Part shown: positions 35,614-45,008 of the stretch, piece by piece
Numbering within the stretch: the stretch's first letter is position 1
Layout: each line of letters begins with the position of its first letter
Assembly (NCBI RefSeq): GCF_002929355.1
Contig: NZ_PJIR01000002.1
Span: 372,001-436,000, forward strand
Length of the DNA: 64,000 nt
Reading direction: 5' to 3'
Origin: Arthrobacter sp. B0490
GTDB taxonomy: Bacteria; Actinomycetota; Actinomycetes; Actinomycetales; Micrococcaceae
Program-made: the position numbers and the translations under genes
Notes under the pieces: model-generated
The model's database searches: none
What the model was told of the DNA's origin: nothing
The model's input: the letters and a program-made list of their open reading frames with translations, nothing else

Positions 35614-36380
35614 GCTGGTGCTTTCTGCCCGGCAGTGATGCTCGTGCCGGCGACCCATCGTACGAGGGACAGGAATACCTGCTGGTGGGCGGGGGAGTCG
35701 TAGGACTCGACTCCGTGGCCGAGGGCGTCGTACGCGACCCGCCCGTAGTTCTTGTGCGCGTTGTTGGCCCAAATCAGCGGATGCGTCATGCCGTCTTCCG
35801 TGTGGATTGCCAGGATTTGCGCCTGCGTCGATGTCTCAAGGTGGGTGTATCGCTCGTCGTAGACGGTGAAGTCGTCGAAGGTCAATGGGTTGTGCGCGTG
35901 CGGGGCCGCCTGAATAAGGGAGGTTCCTATCTGGGGGTGCATGGTGGTCCCTGGGACCCATCGTCCGCCAAGTAGTGCAGCCCAGCGTGGGTCGTCCCGG
36001 AAGGCAAGAGTGGACGAGTGCGATGCCAGGACACCCCCTCCCCGGTGCCAGTGGGACGTGATGACGTCCACGAGGGCAGTGGAGTCAGGTGATGCCTCGG
36101 ACAGGTCGCTACTGGCATTGGTGATCAGAACATCCGCGCCCTCCATGGCTTTGAGGAAGTCGCCGTGCTCGTCTGTGCTTACAGCCCGGACATTGGTAAA
36201 GCCATGGTCATACAGGAGCTCCGCTATCCGCTGACTTGTCGCGGTGAGGGCATGCCAGGGATCACTATGGGCTCCTGCTCCAACGAGCAGCACGATCCTC
36301 GGGCTACCCGCGGAAGTATGGGCGGCGGAGTCGACGTCGGTGACGGCGGTGATGGTGGTGTTCCCGACGTGATCAGTCAT
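35610..36380 (-). CDS. ThuA-domain protein
   Basis: A 256-residue class I glutamine amidotransferase-like fold protein of the ThuA group, associated with trehalose and other disaccharide use through 3-keto intermediates in rhizobia. Visible features are the N-terminal IVLLVGAGAHSDPWHALT, GADVLITNASSDLS, the strand VITSHWHRGGGVLASHSST, and PLIWANNAHKNYGRVAYDALGHG. The protein ends before the typical long ThuA extension. It overlaps the second aldo/keto reductase gene by eight bases. Confidence 0.82.
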   Translation of the reverse strand: MTDHVGNTTITAVTDVDSAAHTSAGSPRIVLLVGAGAHSDPWHALTATSQRIAELLYDHGFTNVRAVSTDEHGDFLKAMEGADVLITNASSDLSEASPDSTALVDVITSHWHRGGGVLASHSSTLAFRDDPRWAALLGGRWVPGTTMHPQIGTSLIQAAPHAHNPLTFDDFTVYDERYTHLETSTQAQILAIHTEDGMTHPLIWANNAHKNYGRVAYDALGHGVESYDSPAHQQVFLSLVRWVAGTSITAGQKAPA

Positions 36381-37326
36381 TGATCCACGTGCGGGGGTCC
36401 GGGCAGATAGCGTCGATTTCGTCCCACAGCGCGTCAGGGATATCGAGGTTCATGTTCAGGACTGCTTGATCGACCTGTTCAGGGGAGACGACTCCGCAGA
36501 TTGTCGACGAGATGCGGGGATCATGGGTGGAGAACTGAAGGGCGGCTGCCCGCAGTGGTACGCCGTGCCTGTCACAAGCAGCACCCATCGCGTCAACAGC
36601 TGCCAGGATCTCTGGTTTGGCTTCGGCGTAGTGGTACCGGTTGGTCGAACGCGGCCAGTTGGCGAGCAATCCGCCTCCGTAGACAGCAGCGTTCATGACA
36701 CCGACACCGGCGTTAGCGGCGGCGTCGAGGAGGCGGTTCGCGGTGCGGTCCACCAGGGTGAATCGGTTGTGCGTGACCAGCGCATCGAAGTGCCCGGTTT
36801 CGACGAATCGCTGAAGCATGGACGCCGGGCCCCCGGAAATTCCGATGTGATCGGCATAGCCCTCGTTGCGGAAGCGCTGCAGCGCTTCGACAGGCCCGTC
36901 GGGGGCCATAGCCGCGTCGAAACCGATGTGTTCCGGGTCATGGAGGTACAGGATGGGCACGCGGTCCAATCCGAGGCGTTCAAGGCTCTCCTCGAGCGAG
37001 GCACGCATCCGCTTCGCGTCGAAGGTGTCCGTTGTCGGGTCGCGATCCAGCTTTGTCTGGATGACGAAGCCGTCAGGTAGCCCGTACTGCCGGATGGCGG
37101 CCCCGACCCGACGCTCGCTTTCCCCATCGCCATAGTTGTTCGAGGTGTCCAGGACGGTCACGGGTCCGGCGAAGGCCCGGCCGGCTGTTGCTACAGCGTC
37201 GGCCTCGCTGACGGTGAGCTCGTGCACGGGAGAAGACACCCCCCATGCTGCCGTTCCGACGCAAAGACGGGAGATGTGCAGGCCCGTACGTCCTAGGGGT
37301 GCTGATTCGAGGGTGTGCTGGGTCAT
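36373..37326 (-). CDS. Aldo/keto reductase (D-threo-aldose/L-fucose dehydrogenase-like)
   Basis: A 317-residue AKR. The catalytic Asp/Tyr lie in VLDTSNNYGDGESERRVG and the Lys in FVIQTKLDRDP. It resembles aldose dehydrogenases that oxidise L-fucose or D-threo-aldoses to lactones. It sits between the permease and ThuA genes with a four-base overlap to the permease gene. Together with the second AKR and the Gfo/Idh/MocA protein it gives three oxidoreductases in one locus. Confidence 0.87.
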   Translation of the reverse strand: MTQHTLESAPLGRTGLHISRLCVGTAAWGVSSPVHELTVSEADAVATAGRAFAGPVTVLDTSNNYGDGESERRVGAAIRQYGLPDGFVIQTKLDRDPTTDTFDAKRMRASLEESLERLGLDRVPILYLHDPEHIGFDAAMAPDGPVEALQRFRNEGYADHIGISGGPASMLQRFVETGHFDALVTHNRFTLVDRTANRLLDAAANAGVGVMNAAVYGGGLLANWPRSTNRYHYAEAKPEILAAVDAMGAACDRHGVPLRAAALQFSTHDPRISSTICGVVSPEQVDQAVLNMNLDIPDALWDEIDAICPDPRTWIND

Positions 37327-38324
37327 TCGAATTCGTCTCCTCCGCGGAAGCGGTCGACCAGTACGGCGGCGAGCAGGATGAGTGCCACGATCAGGTCGAG
37401 GTAGTCGGGGTCAAAGAACTGGATGTTGAGGATATTGGTGATGCCAGCGACAACCAGCAGGCCGAGCAGGCCCCCGAGCGGATTGCCGACACCGCCGCGG
37501 GTGATGGAGTACCCACCGATCATGAGGGCTGCGTAGATCTGGAACTCGAGTCCGGTGCCGAGGATGTTCGAGGCTGAACCGAGTTGTCCCACGTACAGGA
37601 TCCCGCCGATGGACGCTCCTACGGCGCTGATGACCAGGGCGATGACGCGCACCTTCGTCACCGAGATTCCGGCGCGGGCTGCGGCTCGGTGGTCACCACC
37701 GACAGCCTGTACCTTGCGGCCGACCCTGGTTTTGCCGATGAAGCCGGCGGCGACGAGGGTGATGCCTATGCCGATGAGCAGGAGAGTGGGGAATCCAAGG
37801 AGTGCGCCCTGCGTGACGTTGTAGAGCGGGTCGATGAGGGTCGTGGGCGGGGCGCTGACGACGATCGCCTGGCTGAGTCCGCGTAGCAGGGTGAGCATGC
37901 CGAGGGTGACTGCGAGAGGTTCGGCGCCGAAATAGACGATGACGAAGGCGTTGGTCAGTCCAACCACGACGCCCACGCCGATGGTGATGGCGGCGACCAG
38001 CCACGGGTTCAGGCCCGTGGCAACGAGCTGATTGAAGATGACCGCCCCGAATCCAACCATCGAGCCGATGGAGAGGTCTACGACGCCTGCCAGCAGCGCG
38101 AACGACGCCAGAACGGCGACGATGAGCGGGATGGCGACGCTCACGCCGACGATCTGGATATTCGAGGGGGCGAAGAATTCGGGTCCGACCCATAGCAATC
38201 CGACGAGCAGAGTGACTGCGAGGGTGGCGGTGATGCTTCCGACGGGTCCGTTGAAGGAGTGGAGCGTTCTGTGTCGGAAGGACTGGGGGCGGTCTTCGAA
38301 GAGCGGGGAAGCGAGGGTGGTCAT
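37323..38324 (-). CDS. Ribose-type (RbsC family) ABC transporter permease 1
   Basis: A 333-residue inner-membrane permease with about ten helices. The family motifs are GVVDLSIGSMVGFGAVI and GGDHRAAARAGISVTKVR, the latter matching the EAA-like loop of carbohydrate uptake transporter 2. It overlaps the second permease and the AKR gene by four bases each, so it is part of one transcript. With the other permease it likely forms a heterodimeric channel. Confidence 0.92.
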   Translation of the reverse strand: MTTLASPLFEDRPQSFRHRTLHSFNGPVGSITATLAVTLLVGLLWVGPEFFAPSNIQIVGVSVAIPLIVAVLASFALLAGVVDLSIGSMVGFGAVIFNQLVATGLNPWLVAAITIGVGVVVGLTNAFVIVYFGAEPLAVTLGMLTLLRGLSQAIVVSAPPTTLIDPLYNVTQGALLGFPTLLLIGIGITLVAAGFIGKTRVGRKVQAVGGDHRAAARAGISVTKVRVIALVISAVGASIGGILYVGQLGSASNILGTGLEFQIYAALMIGGYSITRGGVGNPLGGLLGLLVVAGITNILNIQFFDPDYLDLIVALILLAAVLVDRFRGGDEFE

Positions 38325-39337
38325 CGGCTTGTCCTCTTCAGTCGGGCACCGTCGATACCGACGGCGATGATGAGCAGTGCACCCTGGAAGACGAGTGACC
38401 AGGCCGGGGGGAGACCGAAGAACGCGATAGAGGTCGGGATGGTTGCGAGGAATCCGACACTGAGCAGCAGTACGAGCAGGTTTCCTTTTCCACCGGACAG
38501 GCTGATGCCGGCGAGGATGACGGCTCCGATGACGATGAGTTGGAACCCGGTCCCTGAGGCTGGCGTGAAGCTTGGATTGACGGCCGAGAAGAGCACTCCT
38601 GCGAGGCCGGCGACGGCTCCGGATCCGGTGAACGTCGCCAGGCGTATCCGGCGGAGGTTCAAACCGCGTGCTTTGGCGGCGCGGGCGTTGCCTCCGATGG
38701 CGATGAGGCGGCGCCCCCAGCGGGTGTAGGTCAGGGCGAGACCGAAGAGGATGATCGTGATCACCATGGGCCAGAAGATGTTGGGCAGGCCGAGAAAGCG
38801 TCCGAGGCCGTACGCCCGCAATGCGGATGTCGACGGGATCTGCGCGGATTTGAAGAGGATCAGCATAATCGCCAGTCCGCCGAATCCGGTTGCGAGGGTC
38901 ACGATGATCGGGTTCAGTTTCCCGAAGACGACGATGGCACCGTTGAGCAGCCCCCAGCAGGCACCGGCCCCCAAGCCGGCGAGGATTGCGAGAACTGTTG
39001 GCAGTCCGGCGTTCAGTGCGCTGACCGTGGCCCAGGCGCTCAGGGTCAGGGATACGGGCAGACTCAGGTCAAGGAGGCCTCCGCTGATGACGATCAGGGC
39101 TTGGGCGACGGCGAGGACCCCAGAGATGGACATGGTGAAGGTGACGGCGAGCAGGGTCTGGTTCGAGAGAAAGTCGGGGCGGGCTATGAGTGTGGCTGCC
39201 AGGAGCAGAACCCATACGCCGGTGATGCTGATTGCGTCGCGGAACGAGGTGAAGGTGCGCCCGTCCGTGATCGAAATGTGGGGCTTGTCCGGCTTGGTGG
39301 CGACCGGATCGGTCGGGGTGAGGTGAGATGTGGTCAT
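38321..39337 (-). CDS. Ribose-type (RbsC family) ABC transporter permease 2
   Basis: A 338-residue permease with ten or so helices. ISGGLLDLSLPVSLTLSAW and IGGNARAAKARGLNLRRIRL are the substrate-pathway and ATPase-coupling loops. It follows the binding-protein gene by 72 bp and overlaps permease 1. Two distinct RbsC-like permeases in one operon is the arrangement of CUT2 importers for sugars such as galactofuranose, ribose or autoinducer-2. Confidence 0.92.
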   Translation of the reverse strand: MTTSHLTPTDPVATKPDKPHISITDGRTFTSFRDAISITGVWVLLLAATLIARPDFLSNQTLLAVTFTMSISGVLAVAQALIVISGGLLDLSLPVSLTLSAWATVSALNAGLPTVLAILAGLGAGACWGLLNGAIVVFGKLNPIIVTLATGFGGLAIMLILFKSAQIPSTSALRAYGLGRFLGLPNIFWPMVITIILFGLALTYTRWGRRLIAIGGNARAAKARGLNLRRIRLATFTGSGAVAGLAGVLFSAVNPSFTPASGTGFQLIVIGAVILAGISLSGGKGNLLVLLLSVGFLATIPTSIAFFGLPPAWSLVFQGALLIIAVGIDGARLKRTSR

Positions 39338-39409
39338 GGTGTGGTGTCGTCTCTGACCGATCCGGTCGCTGTCATAGTCGGGCGGGTATCAGGTGATTTG
39401 AAGGTCGAT

Positions 39410-40504
39410 CTAGAAGTCGCAGAACAGGTCGTGTTCGGTGGTTCCCTTGGCGGCGGAGGCGAGTTCGGAGACGCGCTCATCGATGTTGGGGATGGACGCG
39501 GCCTGTTCCTGAGTCACGGGGCAGGGCTTGACGCTTACGGCGGCGTTGTCGCCTGTGTCCTTGACCTCTGGGGCGTTGCCTTCGGCAATCTGGTCGGCGA
39601 TTTCGAAGGCGGAGGCCGGGTAGCCCTCGAGGAAGTACATGACGCTTCCGGCGAGGTTGGGGTCGACGTTGTCTCCGGTGATCAGGCCGCCGTCCTGGCC
39701 CCAGCCCATGATTGAGCCGTCCCTGCCGAGCTGGGTCGCTGCCTGAAGGGCGCCGACGACAGCTTGGTCGTTGAGGCCCACGACGAGGATATTCTCGGCG
39801 TCGGGGTGGGCTGCGAAGACACCGGGTGCGTTGGCGAGGGAGGTGGTGAGGTTGCCGTCTGCCTCGTAGGAGACGTAGTTGTCCTCGGGGATGTCTGGGC
39901 AGGTTTCCTGAATGGCGGTACGCGCGTTGCCGGTGCGCCACTCGTTGATTTGGCCGGCTGCAGTGCCCTCAGCGGAAATGACCAGATCGACGTCGCAGTC
40001 CCACTTCTCCTGTGCCAGTTCGGCGAGCTTGGTTCCTCCCTCAGTTCCGGCTGAGGCGTTGTCGACGCCGACGAAGTACCAGCCGGGCTGGGCGATATCA
40101 AAGGTCACGACCGGGATACTCGCGTCTTCGTACTTTTTGGCGATCACAGGGTTCGCCGAGGGCTGGCCGTTGAACATCATGACCATATCGACACCCTTTT
40201 GGATGAAGAGGTCAGCGTTGGTCGTGGCTGTTGCTTCGCTGTTGTCGTTGGAGAGTTCGACGAAGTCCCAGCCACGTTGGTCTGCGAGGCCTTTGGCGAC
40301 GTCGCCCTGGAGTTCCTGCCAATCGGCGTCCGGCTGGCCTCCGACCGCGAATCCGAGGGTGAAGGTTCCGTCATCGGTTGCCCCTGAATCGGAGCCTCCC
40401 GCTGCGGGATCCACGGTGCTGCATCCGGTAAGGGTGAGACTGGTCGCGGCTAGACCGACAAAGGCTGCGCGGACCAGGCGTGAGCGGGTGGTGAGTTGCG
40501 TCAT
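39410..40504 (-). CDS. CUT2 sugar-binding lipoprotein
   Basis: A 364-residue periplasmic-binding-type lipoprotein with a lipobox (LTLTGC, Cys near residue 26) and the pentose/hexose-binding fold (ribose-like: FTLGFAVGGQPDADWQELQG, VDMVMMFNGQPSANPVIAK). ATG 40504 was chosen because AGGAG lies eight bases upstream and the signal peptide begins there. It delivers the sugar to the two permeases; the ligand is probably a mono- or disaccharide, not determinable by eye. Confidence 0.92.
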   Translation of the reverse strand: MTQLTTRSRLVRAAFVGLAATSLTLTGCSTVDPAAGGSDSGATDDGTFTLGFAVGGQPDADWQELQGDVAKGLADQRGWDFVELSNDNSEATATTNADLFIQKGVDMVMMFNGQPSANPVIAKKYEDASIPVVTFDIAQPGWYFVGVDNASAGTEGGTKLAELAQEKWDCDVDLVISAEGTAAGQINEWRTGNARTAIQETCPDIPEDNYVSYEADGNLTTSLANAPGVFAAHPDAENILVVGLNDQAVVGALQAATQLGRDGSIMGWGQDGGLITGDNVDPNLAGSVMYFLEGYPASAFEIADQIAEGNAPEVKDTGDNAAVSVKPCPVTQEQAASIPNIDERVSELASAAKGTTEHDLFCDF

Positions 40505-40591
40505 TGCAGTGTTCTCCTGGGGTGATGTTCCTGTGATGGTGAAACTGAAAGAGGTCATGCTGTTCTGCGGTAGCGGGGCAGGTGAGGGCCT

Positions 40592-41407
40592 TCAAACGAC
40601 GACAGTGGACGTGTCCTCGGGTGTTGGGACGTCGGCGGGGATTGCCCCGGTGATGAGGCCTACGATCTTCTCGGGGGTGATGTCGGCGACGTCACGCGTA
40701 GCGATAGTTCTGCCCAGGCGCATGACGGTCACCCGGTCCGCGACTTGGACAAGTTGCTGCATGTTGTGGCTGACGAGGATGACGCTGACACCGCGGTCGC
40801 GGAGCCGGCCGATGAGCTCGAGGACCTGCGCCGATTCCCGGACTCCGAGCGCTGCGGTGGGTTCGTCGAGGATGACGATCTGACGTCCCCAGATCAGCGC
40901 TCGGGCGATCGCCAGGCACTGGCGTTGCCCGCCGGACATGCCACGGACCGAGACGTTGACGGATTGGATGCCAACTCCCAAGTCCTTCAGGACCTCGCGG
41001 GAGCGTGTCCGCATTCCCTTGTCATTGACAACGTTCAGAGCCCTAAGGAGCCGGTTGGAAGACAGCTCCTCCCGCCCGAGGTAGACGTTCTGCACGGCCG
41101 ACATCGTGTCTACCAGGGCGAGGTCCTGGTAGACGGTCTCGATGCCTGCTTCGAGCGCATCCGATGGGCGGCGGAAGGACACCGGCCGCCCTGACACTTC
41201 CATGGATCCCGCATCAGGTGTGACAGCTCCGGACAGGATTTTCAGGAAAGTGGACTTACCGGCTCCGTTGTCTCCTACAAGTCCCATCACTTCGCCCCGG
41301 CGGAGCTCCATGGAAGCGGCCGAGAGGGCTACAACGGCACCGTAGCGGCGTTCAATATTTCGTGCCTGAAGGACGATGTCCTGAGCAGCAGCAGTTGAAT
41401 CGTGCAT
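40592..41407 (-). CDS. CUT2 sugar ABC transporter ATPase (single domain)
   Basis: A 271-residue ATPase. Walker A is GLVGDNGAGKSTFLKIL, the signature is MSGGQRQCLAIARAL and Walker B is IVILDEPTAAL. Most ribose-type systems use a fused two-domain RbsA ATPase of about 500 residues; here a single domain is present and may dimerise. It is the first gene of the ten-gene minus-strand operon, directly behind two LacI-type operators. Confidence 0.93.
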   Translation of the reverse strand: MHDSTAAAQDIVLQARNIERRYGAVVALSAASMELRRGEVMGLVGDNGAGKSTFLKILSGAVTPDAGSMEVSGRPVSFRRPSDALEAGIETVYQDLALVDTMSAVQNVYLGREELSSNRLLRALNVVNDKGMRTRSREVLKDLGVGIQSVNVSVRGMSGGQRQCLAIARALIWGRQIVILDEPTAALGVRESAQVLELIGRLRDRGVSVILVSHNMQQLVQVADRVTVMRLGRTIATRDVADITPEKIVGLITGAIPADVPTPEDTSTVVV

Positions 41408-41430
41408 GGTGGACGACCTCTTCGTCGATC

Positions 41431-41457
41431 TGAAACGTTTTATCTAAAACGATTTAG
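41431..41457. promoter_or_regulatory. Tandem LacI-type operators of the sugar operon
   Basis: TGAAACGTTTTAT (41431-41443) and the near-palindrome CTAAAACGATTTAG (41444-41457) are both centred on CG, as expected for LacI-family operators. They lie 24-50 bp upstream of the first operon gene. The LacI gene embedded in the operon (34098-35099) is the likely ligand, which would make the operon self-regulated. Confidence 0.6.
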
Positions 41458-41615
41458 ATGACAATTACATACTGTGAGACGGTGGTCAAGAGCTGTCGCT
41501 CAGCATCTTCGCTGGACGCCGAATGTGACGCTGAAGTCTCTGGTAATCAATGCCTGCACCTGGCGGAACGGTCCGATTTGCTTCACCTGCAACCCCTGCT
41601 GAATAGCTTTGATGA

Positions 41616-41644
41616 ACTGCCGATAACCAAGCTTCTGACACGTT
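41616..41644 (+). other. dif-like site S3
   Basis: Left arm ACTGCCGATAA, 7-bp spacer CCAAGCT, and a right region TCTGACACGTT that has lost the TTATG core. The stretch CGATAACC-AGCTT-TGAC is shared with the site at 54543. It lies in the gene-free interval 41458-41712, between the LacI-controlled sugar operon and the galactan cluster. Confidence 0.45.
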
Positions 41645-41712
41645 TTGTATTGCCGCCCGTGACCTTCTGCGGGGGTGAACGTATCGATTCCGCGTGGACG
41701 GTGCCTACAACA

Positions 41713-41742
41713 ACGGGACGCCCGCTATTGCGGACGCCCCGT
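41713..41742 (-). terminator. Terminator of the GH30 gene
   Basis: On the minus strand ACGGGGCGTCCGC pairs with GCGGGCGTCCCGT (two G-U pairs) around a four-base loop, 24 bp beyond the stop codon. Confidence 0.6.
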
Positions 41743-41765
41743 CGCTTGTTCTCTTGGTAGAAGGT

Positions 41766-44700
41766 CTACTTGGTGAGGTCCACCCGGTAGGTGGTTGTGG
41801 TGGTGCCGTCCTCGCTCGTAACCTCGATGACCGCGGTGCGGGTGCCCTGCGTGGGCTGCGTGATCGCCAGGGTCGAATAAGGATCGGTCGCGGTGGCCGT
41901 GACGGTGGGCAGCTTGCCTCGCGCCTGCACCGAGTACGTCATGGTGTCGGGCGAGAAGCCAGGGACGGGCGCGTTGTTGATGCTGATCCCAGAGAGCGTC
42001 GGTTCGACGGAGGTCACTGGAACCCAATCGAGTACTTCGATCTCGCTGACGACCATGTGCGTGTTCGACCGAGCGGTCATGACCACGCGCACGGACTGGG
42101 CTGTCACGCCGTTGATGGGCAGCGTCACGACTGGCGCGGGAGCACCTGCCGGCACGGTCACGGGGGCGCCGGAGTCGGACCACTGACCGTCGGCGCCCTG
42201 AACCTGCAGCTGCACCGTCTGCGCGTAGCTGTCGCTGCTGCCGTCGCGGAAGAAGTGCACTTTCACGCCGCTCAGCGGCTGCGCCTGGCGCAGGTTCACC
42301 GTCAACGTATCGGTGAGGTTCTTGTTGCTGGGTTTCCAGTTGGACCATGCCTTGTCCTGTAGGTTCCCGTTGAACAGGCCTGTCGTACCGTAGCCTCGCT
42401 CGGTGAACGTCGCGGTGGCCGTGGTGCCGCCGTCGTCCGCGATGTTCTCTGGTGCGCGCTCGGTGACCTTAATCAGGACGATCGCCGGGAGAGTAGTGCC
42501 GTTGCCGGCATCGGCCTGCCCCGTGAGTTCATATATGCCGGGCGTGGAGTAGCTGACGGGGGTATTCCAGGTGACTGGGCGTTCTAAGGTGCCGCCCATG
42601 CTGCCCACCGCGGTCACCGTGGCGGGCAGCGTCGGTACGCTGTTCACCACGGTCTTGGCACGGGCCGGTTGCGTGGACACGAGTTTGTCCACCGTGACCA
42701 CGACCTCCGTGGGGAAGGTGTTGCCGAGGTTGTCCGTCGCGGTGCCCGTGACGGTCACGGTCCCGGGCTTCTTCCAGCGGTTGTCGTTCGGGATCTTCGA
42801 CCACGTCACGGGGATGGCCCCGCGGGCGCCGTCGCGGTAGACCGGTGTCACGGTTTCCGGCAGCACGGGTGCGGTGCCGGGGACTGTGAAGGCGGTGGCG
42901 GGTTCGACGCCGAGCACCGTCTCGTCGATCAGCGTCCAACGCTGGTTCGCACCGGAGTTCGCAAGGTACAGGGTCACGGGTGCGCCCTCGGCGGTGGAGC
43001 CGCCGCCCACTTCGAGCAGGAGGTCCGTTTCGGCGTTGACGAAGGTGTAGGTTCCGTCTCCGGTGGTGGAGGCGATCCACTCCGCCCGCGGGTTCGAACC
43101 TGCGGGGGCGATGACGGCGGCACCGCCCTCGTCGGCGAGCTGCGAGGCGCCGTCGAGCGTGGTGATGGAGTACCGCTCCTGGTTCGTGTTGTCCTCGCCG
43201 AGGCTGGTGAAGCGGAAGAGCTGCTGCGTATCGGCGGTGTCACTGGTGCTGATGACGGCGGTGCCGCCCGCGGTCTCGATCGACTTGCCGCTCTGGACGC
43301 CCTGCAGCCGGTAGACGTGGCCGTCCTGGATGGCTGCGGCGTCCTCGGCGATGCCCGAGACGCCCTCCACCACGAACGTGGTGACGGACTCGGCGGGCGC
43401 GGTGACGACGGCGGAGCCGCCGTCAATCGCGACTGGCTCACTCTCGACGAGTGCGCCGTTGGCGTCGCTGACCACGGGGATCACCGTGGCCCCCTGGGCG
43501 ATGGACCCGAACTTCGAGAAGTCCAGGACCACAGGAGTGTTCTCGGTGGACTCGTTGATGTGGACGACTGCCGCGCCGGTCTCCGTCACGGCGGCGGTGG
43601 TGTCCTCGTCGTTCACGCCGACCAGGCGGTCGCCGGGCTGGATGTAGTGCGTGTAGTTGCGCACGGTGTTGAACTTGGTGTTTGTGTAGATGGGGCAGCT
43701 CTCGAGGGTGTCCGCGTCGGTGCAGTCGAAGGGCATCTGGATGCTGCCCCAGTTGGCGCCGGCCGCGGACTCGCCGCCGGGCTTCATGTTGTCGTAGTCC
43801 TCCACGGGCTGCCAGAACACCCAGGCGGTGGGCTCGAGTTCGCGGAGGTCGTCGGTGATGCGCTTGGCCATGCCGAGGCCCGGCTCCATGCTGGTGAAGC
43901 TCTGGCCGTCACCCCAGGAGCCCTCGACCTCGCTCATCCACAGGGGTTTATCTTCGGCCTTGGCGATGTCCCGGACCGTGGTGCGCTGGTCCGTGCCGTA
44001 GGTGTGCACGTTGAGCTGGTCCACGAGGTTCCGGACGTCCTCGGGGTAGCTGTTCCAGTTCGTGGCGAAGAGGCCGGGGTTGGTCTCGTCCATCGCGGAG
44101 ATCGTCGCGTTGGCGCTGGAGGTCTCGAGCTTCGTGGCGAGGTCGCGGAGGACCTGCTGCTGTAGCTGCGGGCTCAGGTGGGCGCCCTCCTGGCGGCCAC
44201 CGGTCGGGTTGCCGTCGGCCCCGAGCCGCGTGCTCCAGTAGTTGGTGTTCGGCTCGTTGAACGGATCGAGCGTGTCCACTTCGATGCCGTGCGCTTTCTC
44301 GATCTCCTCCGTGACGCGCACCAGGTAGGCGTTGAAATCGGAGATGCTCTCGGGCTTCAGCTGGTCAGCCGTGGAGTTGAAGCCGCCCGAAACGTAGCCG
44401 CTGACGGTCTGGAAGTAGGGCGGCGAGTTGCTGAACGTCTCCCAGTGGGTGATGTCCTGCTTGATGCGGTCGATCCACCAGCGCTGCGTAGCGTCCGCCT
44501 CGAGGTTCCAGTCTGCGGGGTCCTCGGGATCCCACCAGGCGGTGTCCTCGCGCGTAGTGCCCTCGGGTGCGTTCCACCAGCCCTCCACGGCGCCGCCGGG
44601 ACGCAGATAGTCCTTCACGTCGGGGGCGTTACCGCCTCCGATGTTATACCGGGCAATGTTGAGGTTCAGGCCCTCGGGCCCGAAGACCAACTCCGCGAGG

Positions 44701-44966
44701 CCGTTCCGGATTTCGTCCGGGTAGTCGCCGGTGGCGTTCGCGAACCAGACGAGGCTCGTGCCCCAGCCCTCGAACTCCTCGCCCTGGTAGGAGGGGTCCG
44801 GGGTGAGGGTGAGTGCACCCTCGGGTGCCGCGGGAGGTGCGGGTGGGGCCGGGGGAGCGGCCTGGGCCGGCGCCGCCACTCCGATGAGGGAGGCTGCCGC
44901 CAGCACGGCGGCAACCCCGGTCGCGACAGCCCTGGAACAAGCGGCTCGCCTGGGTCGATTCATCAT
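41766..44966 (-). CDS. Secreted GH30 endo-beta-1,6-galactanase-type glycosidase with accessory domains
   Basis: A 1066-residue extracellular enzyme. The signal peptide ends near residues 36-37 (APAQA), followed by a Pro/Ala linker. The GH30 (beta/alpha)8 barrel has the acid/base Glu238 (DTLDPFNEPNTNYW) and the nucleophile near Glu346 (PLWMSEVEGSWGDG). Further along are a ricin-type/carbohydrate-binding-like region (VYRLQGVQSGKSIETAGG), two Ig-like Big_4 domains (around residues 700-820), a beta-sandwich CBM-like domain and a cadherin-like C-terminal repeat. It likely degrades galactan side chains (arabinogalactan) outside the cell. It is the distal gene of the cluster, 42 bp after the GH42 gene. 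Confidence 0.85.
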   Translation of the reverse strand: MMNRPRRAACSRAVATGVAAVLAAASLIGVAAPAQAAPPAPPAPPAAPEGALTLTPDPSYQGEEFEGWGTSLVWFANATGDYPDEIRNGLAELVFGPEGLNLNIARYNIGGGNAPDVKDYLRPGGAVEGWWNAPEGTTREDTAWWDPEDPADWNLEADATQRWWIDRIKQDITHWETFSNSPPYFQTVSGYVSGGFNSTADQLKPESISDFNAYLVRVTEEIEKAHGIEVDTLDPFNEPNTNYWSTRLGADGNPTGGRQEGAHLSPQLQQQVLRDLATKLETSSANATISAMDETNPGLFATNWNSYPEDVRNLVDQLNVHTYGTDQRTTVRDIAKAEDKPLWMSEVEGSWGDGQSFTSMEPGLGMAKRITDDLRELEPTAWVFWQPVEDYDNMKPGGESAAGANWGSIQMPFDCTDADTLESCPIYTNTKFNTVRNYTHYIQPGDRLVGVNDEDTTAAVTETGAAVVHINESTENTPVVLDFSKFGSIAQGATVIPVVSDANGALVESEPVAIDGGSAVVTAPAESVTTFVVEGVSGIAEDAAAIQDGHVYRLQGVQSGKSIETAGGTAVISTSDTADTQQLFRFTSLGEDNTNQERYSITTLDGASQLADEGGAAVIAPAGSNPRAEWIASTTGDGTYTFVNAETDLLLEVGGGSTAEGAPVTLYLANSGANQRWTLIDETVLGVEPATAFTVPGTAPVLPETVTPVYRDGARGAIPVTWSKIPNDNRWKKPGTVTVTGTATDNLGNTFPTEVVVTVDKLVSTQPARAKTVVNSVPTLPATVTAVGSMGGTLERPVTWNTPVSYSTPGIYELTGQADAGNGTTLPAIVLIKVTERAPENIADDGGTTATATFTERGYGTTGLFNGNLQDKAWSNWKPSNKNLTDTLTVNLRQAQPLSGVKVHFFRDGSSDSYAQTVQLQVQGADGQWSDSGAPVTVPAGAPAPVVTLPINGVTAQSVRVVMTARSNTHMVVSEIEVLDWVPVTSVEPTLSGISINNAPVPGFSPDTMTYSVQARGKLPTVTATATDPYSTLAITQPTQGTRTAVIEVTSEDGTTTTTYRVDLTK

Positions 44967-45008
44967 TGAATGTGCTCCTTAATCAGTGGTGCTGATTCCT
45001 TCTGGGCG

